Source: Acidihalobacter_A sp037381185 (lineage in GTDB: Bacteria; Pseudomonadota; Gammaproteobacteria; DSM-5130; Acidihalobacteraceae). From it: a stretch of 44,110 bases of DNA. Numbering within the stretch: position 1 is the stretch's first letter; every line of letters begins with the position of its first letter. This document shows, one piece after another, positions 41,652 to 44,110 of the stretch. The position numbers and the translations under genes are program-made. The notes below the pieces were generated by a model. That model ran no database searches and was not told the DNA's origin. It saw only the letters and a program-made list of their open reading frames with translations. The stretch covers positions 1-44,110 of the forward strand of contig NZ_JARRQY010000024.1 of assembly GCF_037381185.1 (NCBI RefSeq). Reading direction: 5' to 3'.

Positions 41652-44110
41652 ATGGACAAGACTTACGACCCGCACGCGATCGAACAACATTGGTACTCAA
41701 CCTGGGAGAGTCGCGGCTACTTTGCGCCCAAAGGTACGGGTCAGCCCTATTGCATCATGATCCCTCCGCCCAACGTCACCGGCACGCTGCACATGGGGCA
41801 CGCGTTCCAGGACACCCTGATGGATGCGCTTATCCGGCACCATCGCATGCGTGGCGACGACACGCTGTGGCAGGCAGGTGCGGACCACGCCGGCATCGCC
41901 ACGCAGATGATCGTCGAGCGCCAGTTGAACCAGCAGGGGGTGACGCGCCACGAACTCGGCCGTGAGGAATTCCTCAATCGCGTATGGCAGTGGAAGCATG
42001 AATCCGGCGGCAACATTACCCGCCAGCTGCGGCGCATGGGCGCATCCCTGGACTGGAGCCGCGAGCGCTTCACCATGGACGCAGGACTCTCCGAGGCGGT
42101 CACCGAGGTTTTCGTGCGCTTGCACGACGAAGGCCTGATCTACCGCGGCAAGCGCCTGGTGAATTGGGATCCGGTGCTGCACACCGCCATCTCCGACCTC
42201 GAGGTTGTCTCCGAAGAGGAGCAGGGGCACCTGTGGCATCTGCGTTACCCACTGAGCGACGGTAGCGGCCACCTCGTCGTCGCGACCACACGCCCGGAAA
42301 CCATGCTGGGCGATGCTGCGGTGGCTGTGCATCCGGCCGATGCCCGCTACGTCGAACTAGTCGGCAAAACCGTCAAGCTGCCGTTGACCGGAAGGCATAT
42401 TCCGATCGTTGCCGACGAGTACGTCGATCCCGAATTCGGTACTGGCTGTCTGAAGATCACTCCGGCGCACGACTTCAACGACTACGCCGTCGGCCAACGC
42501 CACGACCTGCCGCTGATCAACGTATTCACCCCCGATGCAGAGATTAACGACGAAGCGCCACAGGCCTACCGCGGCCTGGACCGTTACGAGGCACGCAAGC
42601 GCGTGGTCGCGGACCTGCAGGCCCAGGGCCTGGTCGAGCGCATCGACGACCACACACTCATGGTCCCGCGGGGAGACCGTTCCGGCGCCGTCATCGAGCC
42701 CTATCTGACCGATCAGTGGTACGTCAAAGTCGAACCGCTGGCCAAACCCGCAGTGCAGGCGGTCAAGGACGGACGCATCCGCTTCATCCCGGAAAACTGG
42801 GACAAGACCTACTTCGACTGGATGAACAAGATCGAGGACTGGTGCATCTCGCGCCAGTTGTGGTGGGGGCACCGCATCCCGGCATGGTACGACGAGGCGG
42901 GCAACATCTACGTCGCACACAGCGAGGAGGCCGCGCGTGAGAAATACGGCCTGGCGGCCGATCTCGCCCTGCGCCAGGACGAGGACGTGCTCGACACCTG
43001 GTTCTCTTCCGCGCTATGGCCGTTCTCAACGCTCGGCTGGCCGGAAAACACCGACGAAGTGAAGCACTACTACCCGACCAGCGTGCTGGTCACCGGTTTC
43101 GACATCATCTTCTTCTGGGTCGCGCGCATGATCATGTTCGGCCTCAAGTTCATGGACGACGTCCCCTTCCACGAGGTCTACGTGCACGGCCTGGTGCGCG
43201 ATGCCGAAGGCCAGAAGATGTCCAAGTCCAAGGGCAACGTGCTCGACCCCATCGACCTGATCGACGGTATCGCGCTCGACGAGCTGCTGGAAAAACGCAC
43301 GCGTGGACTGATGCAGCCGCAAAAAGCCAAGCAGATCGAGAAGGCCACGCGACGCGACTTCCCGGACGGCATCCCGGCCTTCGGCACCGACGCCCTGCGC
43401 TTCACCTTCGCCGCGCTGGCCTCCACCGGCCGCGACGTACGCTTCGACCTGGCGCGCATCGAAGGCTACCGCAACTTCTGCAACAAGCTGTGGAACGCGG
43501 CTCGCTACGTGCTCATGAACACCGAGGGTGAAGACACCGGTCGCGACGAGCAGGCGCCGGTGAACCTCTCGCTGGCCGACCGTTGGGTCATCTCCCGCCT
43601 GCAGCGAGTGGAAGCCGAAGTCGCCGGACATTTCCAGGGCTACCGTTTCGACCTGCTCGCCCGCGCCCTCTACGACTTCACCTGGCACACCTACTGCGAC
43701 TGGTATCTCGAGCTGGCCAAGACGGTGCTCACCGACGACTCGGCCTCGGATGAGAGCAAGCGCGGCACCCGGCGCACTCTGGTGCGTGTGCTCGAAACGC
43801 TGCTGCGGCTGCTGCACCCGGTCATGCCCTACATCACCGAGGAGATCTGGCAGTCGGTGGCCCCCCTGGCCGCGCGAGAAGGCGAAACAATCCTGCTGCA
43901 GCCCTACCCCGAAGCCGACCAGACCCGCATCGATGCGGAGGCGGAGCAGGAAATGGAGTGGGCACAATCCTTCATTCTCGGTGTGCGGCGTATCCGAGCG
44001 GAGATGGACATCGCCCCGGGCAAGCCGCTGCCGGTACTGCTCGACGGCTACAGCGAAGAGGATCGCAGGCGCTGCGATGCGAACCGCCGCTTCCTGGACG
44101 GACTGGCCCG
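41652..44110 (+). CDS. valS: Valyl-tRNA synthetase (cut by right window edge)
   Basis: The first about 819 residues of some 950 are present. Class Ia synthetase charging tRNA-Val. Seen: MDKTYDPHAIEQHWYSTWES, HIGH-type motif PPPNVTGTLHMGHAF (HMGH at 47-50), the editing (CP1) domain with VATTRPETMLGD and GTGCLKITPAHDFNDYAVG, WCISRQLWWGHRIPAW, DTWFSSALWPFSTLGWP, and the KMSKS loop at 522-526 (GQKMSKSKGNVLDP). The anticodon-binding domain follows from about 600. The C-terminal coiled coil is outside the window. The insertion around ELLEKRTRGLMQPQKAKQIE is normal for proteobacterial ValS. Confidence 0.97.
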   Translation, partial: MDKTYDPHAIEQHWYSTWESRGYFAPKGTGQPYCIMIPPPNVTGTLHMGHAFQDTLMDALIRHHRMRGDDTLWQAGADHAGIATQMIVERQLNQQGVTRHELGREEFLNRVWQWKHESGGNITRQLRRMGASLDWSRERFTMDAGLSEAVTEVFVRLHDEGLIYRGKRLVNWDPVLHTAISDLEVVSEEEQGHLWHLRYPLSDGSGHLVVATTRPETMLGDAAVAVHPADARYVELVGKTVKLPLTGRHIPIVADEYVDPEFGTGCLKITPAHDFNDYAVGQRHDLPLINVFTPDAEINDEAPQAYRGLDRYEARKRVVADLQAQGLVERIDDHTLMVPRGDRSGAVIEPYLTDQWYVKVEPLAKPAVQAVKDGRIRFIPENWDKTYFDWMNKIEDWCISRQLWWGHRIPAWYDEAGNIYVAHSEEAAREKYGLAADLALRQDEDVLDTWFSSALWPFSTLGWPENTDEVKHYYPTSVLVTGFDIIFFWVARMIMFGLKFMDDVPFHEVYVHGLVRDAEGQKMSKSKGNVLDPIDLIDGIALDELLEKRTRGLMQPQKAKQIEKATRRDFPDGIPAFGTDALRFTFAALASTGRDVRFDLARIEGYRNFCNKLWNAARYVLMNTEGEDTGRDEQAPVNLSLADRWVISRLQRVEAEVAGHFQGYRFDLLARALYDFTWHTYCDWYLELAKTVLTDDSASDESKRGTRRTLVRVLETLLRLLHPVMPYITEEIWQSVAPLAAREGETILLQPYPEADQTRIDAEAEQEMEWAQSFILGVRRIRAEMDIAPGKPLPVLLDGYSEEDRRRCDANRRFLDGLA

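Overview
The window is a GC-rich stretch of a gammaproteobacterial chromosome. The gene orders support this: rpsB-tsf-pyrH-frr-uppS-cdsA-dxr-rseP-bamA-skp-lpxD-fabZ-lpxA-lpxB-rnhB, map-glnD-dapC-dapD-(yccF)-yffB-dapE, and lptFG divergent from pepA-holC-(hypothetical)-valS are classical for Gammaproteobacteria. Base composition, the AT-hook protein and the double-length UvrA hint at a Chromatiales/Ectothiorhodospiraceae-type organism, but this assignment is an inference without any search.

Layout. 1-118: the end of an IS3-family insertion sequence that runs off the left edge. 119-481: spacer. 482-3244 (+): a methyltransferase with a C-terminal zinc ribbon, then an overlapping pair, a PhzF-family isomerase and an archaeal-looking branched-chain aminotransferase. 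3348-9502 (-): a double-length, four-ATPase UvrA translationally coupled to a PaiB-like FMN-binding protein. 9648-13436 (+): a membrane MASE1-GGDEF-EAL protein and an exported thioredoxin/NHL-repeat protein, whose end overlaps the convergent rnhB. 13423-27700 (-): a compact envelope/translation supercluster of 15 genes, many joined by 1-8 nt overlaps. It covers ribosomal protein S2, EF-Ts, UMP kinase, ribosome recycling factor, undecaprenyl-PP and CDP-diglyceride synthesis, the MEP pathway (Dxr), the site-2 protease RseP, outer-membrane assembly (BamA, Skp), lipid A synthesis (LpxD, FabZ, LpxA, LpxB) and RNase HII. 28018-35574 (+): methionine aminopeptidase, the nitrogen sensor GlnD and the succinylase lysine branch (DapC, DapD, DapE) with a YccF and a YffB protein between them. 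35662-36126 (-): an isolated AT-hook/coiled-coil protein with its own strong promoter and terminator. 36447-38599 (-): the LPS export permeases LptG and LptF. 38895-44110 (+): leucyl aminopeptidase, Pol III chi subunit, an acidic hypothetical protein and valyl-tRNA synthetase (cut by the right edge).

Most of the window is housekeeping. Lipid A acylation, LPS export, OMP folding and isoprenoid carrier synthesis lie together and form an outer-membrane biogenesis block. The parts that deserve a second look are the tandem UvrA, the AT-hook/coiled-coil protein (a possible xenogeneic-silencer analogue), a BamA whose nearly invariant VRGF motif reads VAGY, a GGDEF domain reading GGDEC, several unexplained perfect inverted repeats in intergenic regions, and two attenuator-like hairpins inside the rpsB operon. 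I found no CRISPR array, tRNA, rRNA, toxin-antitoxin pair or phage defence system. I do not think the window holds a wholly new multi-gene system; the candidates for new biology are single genes.
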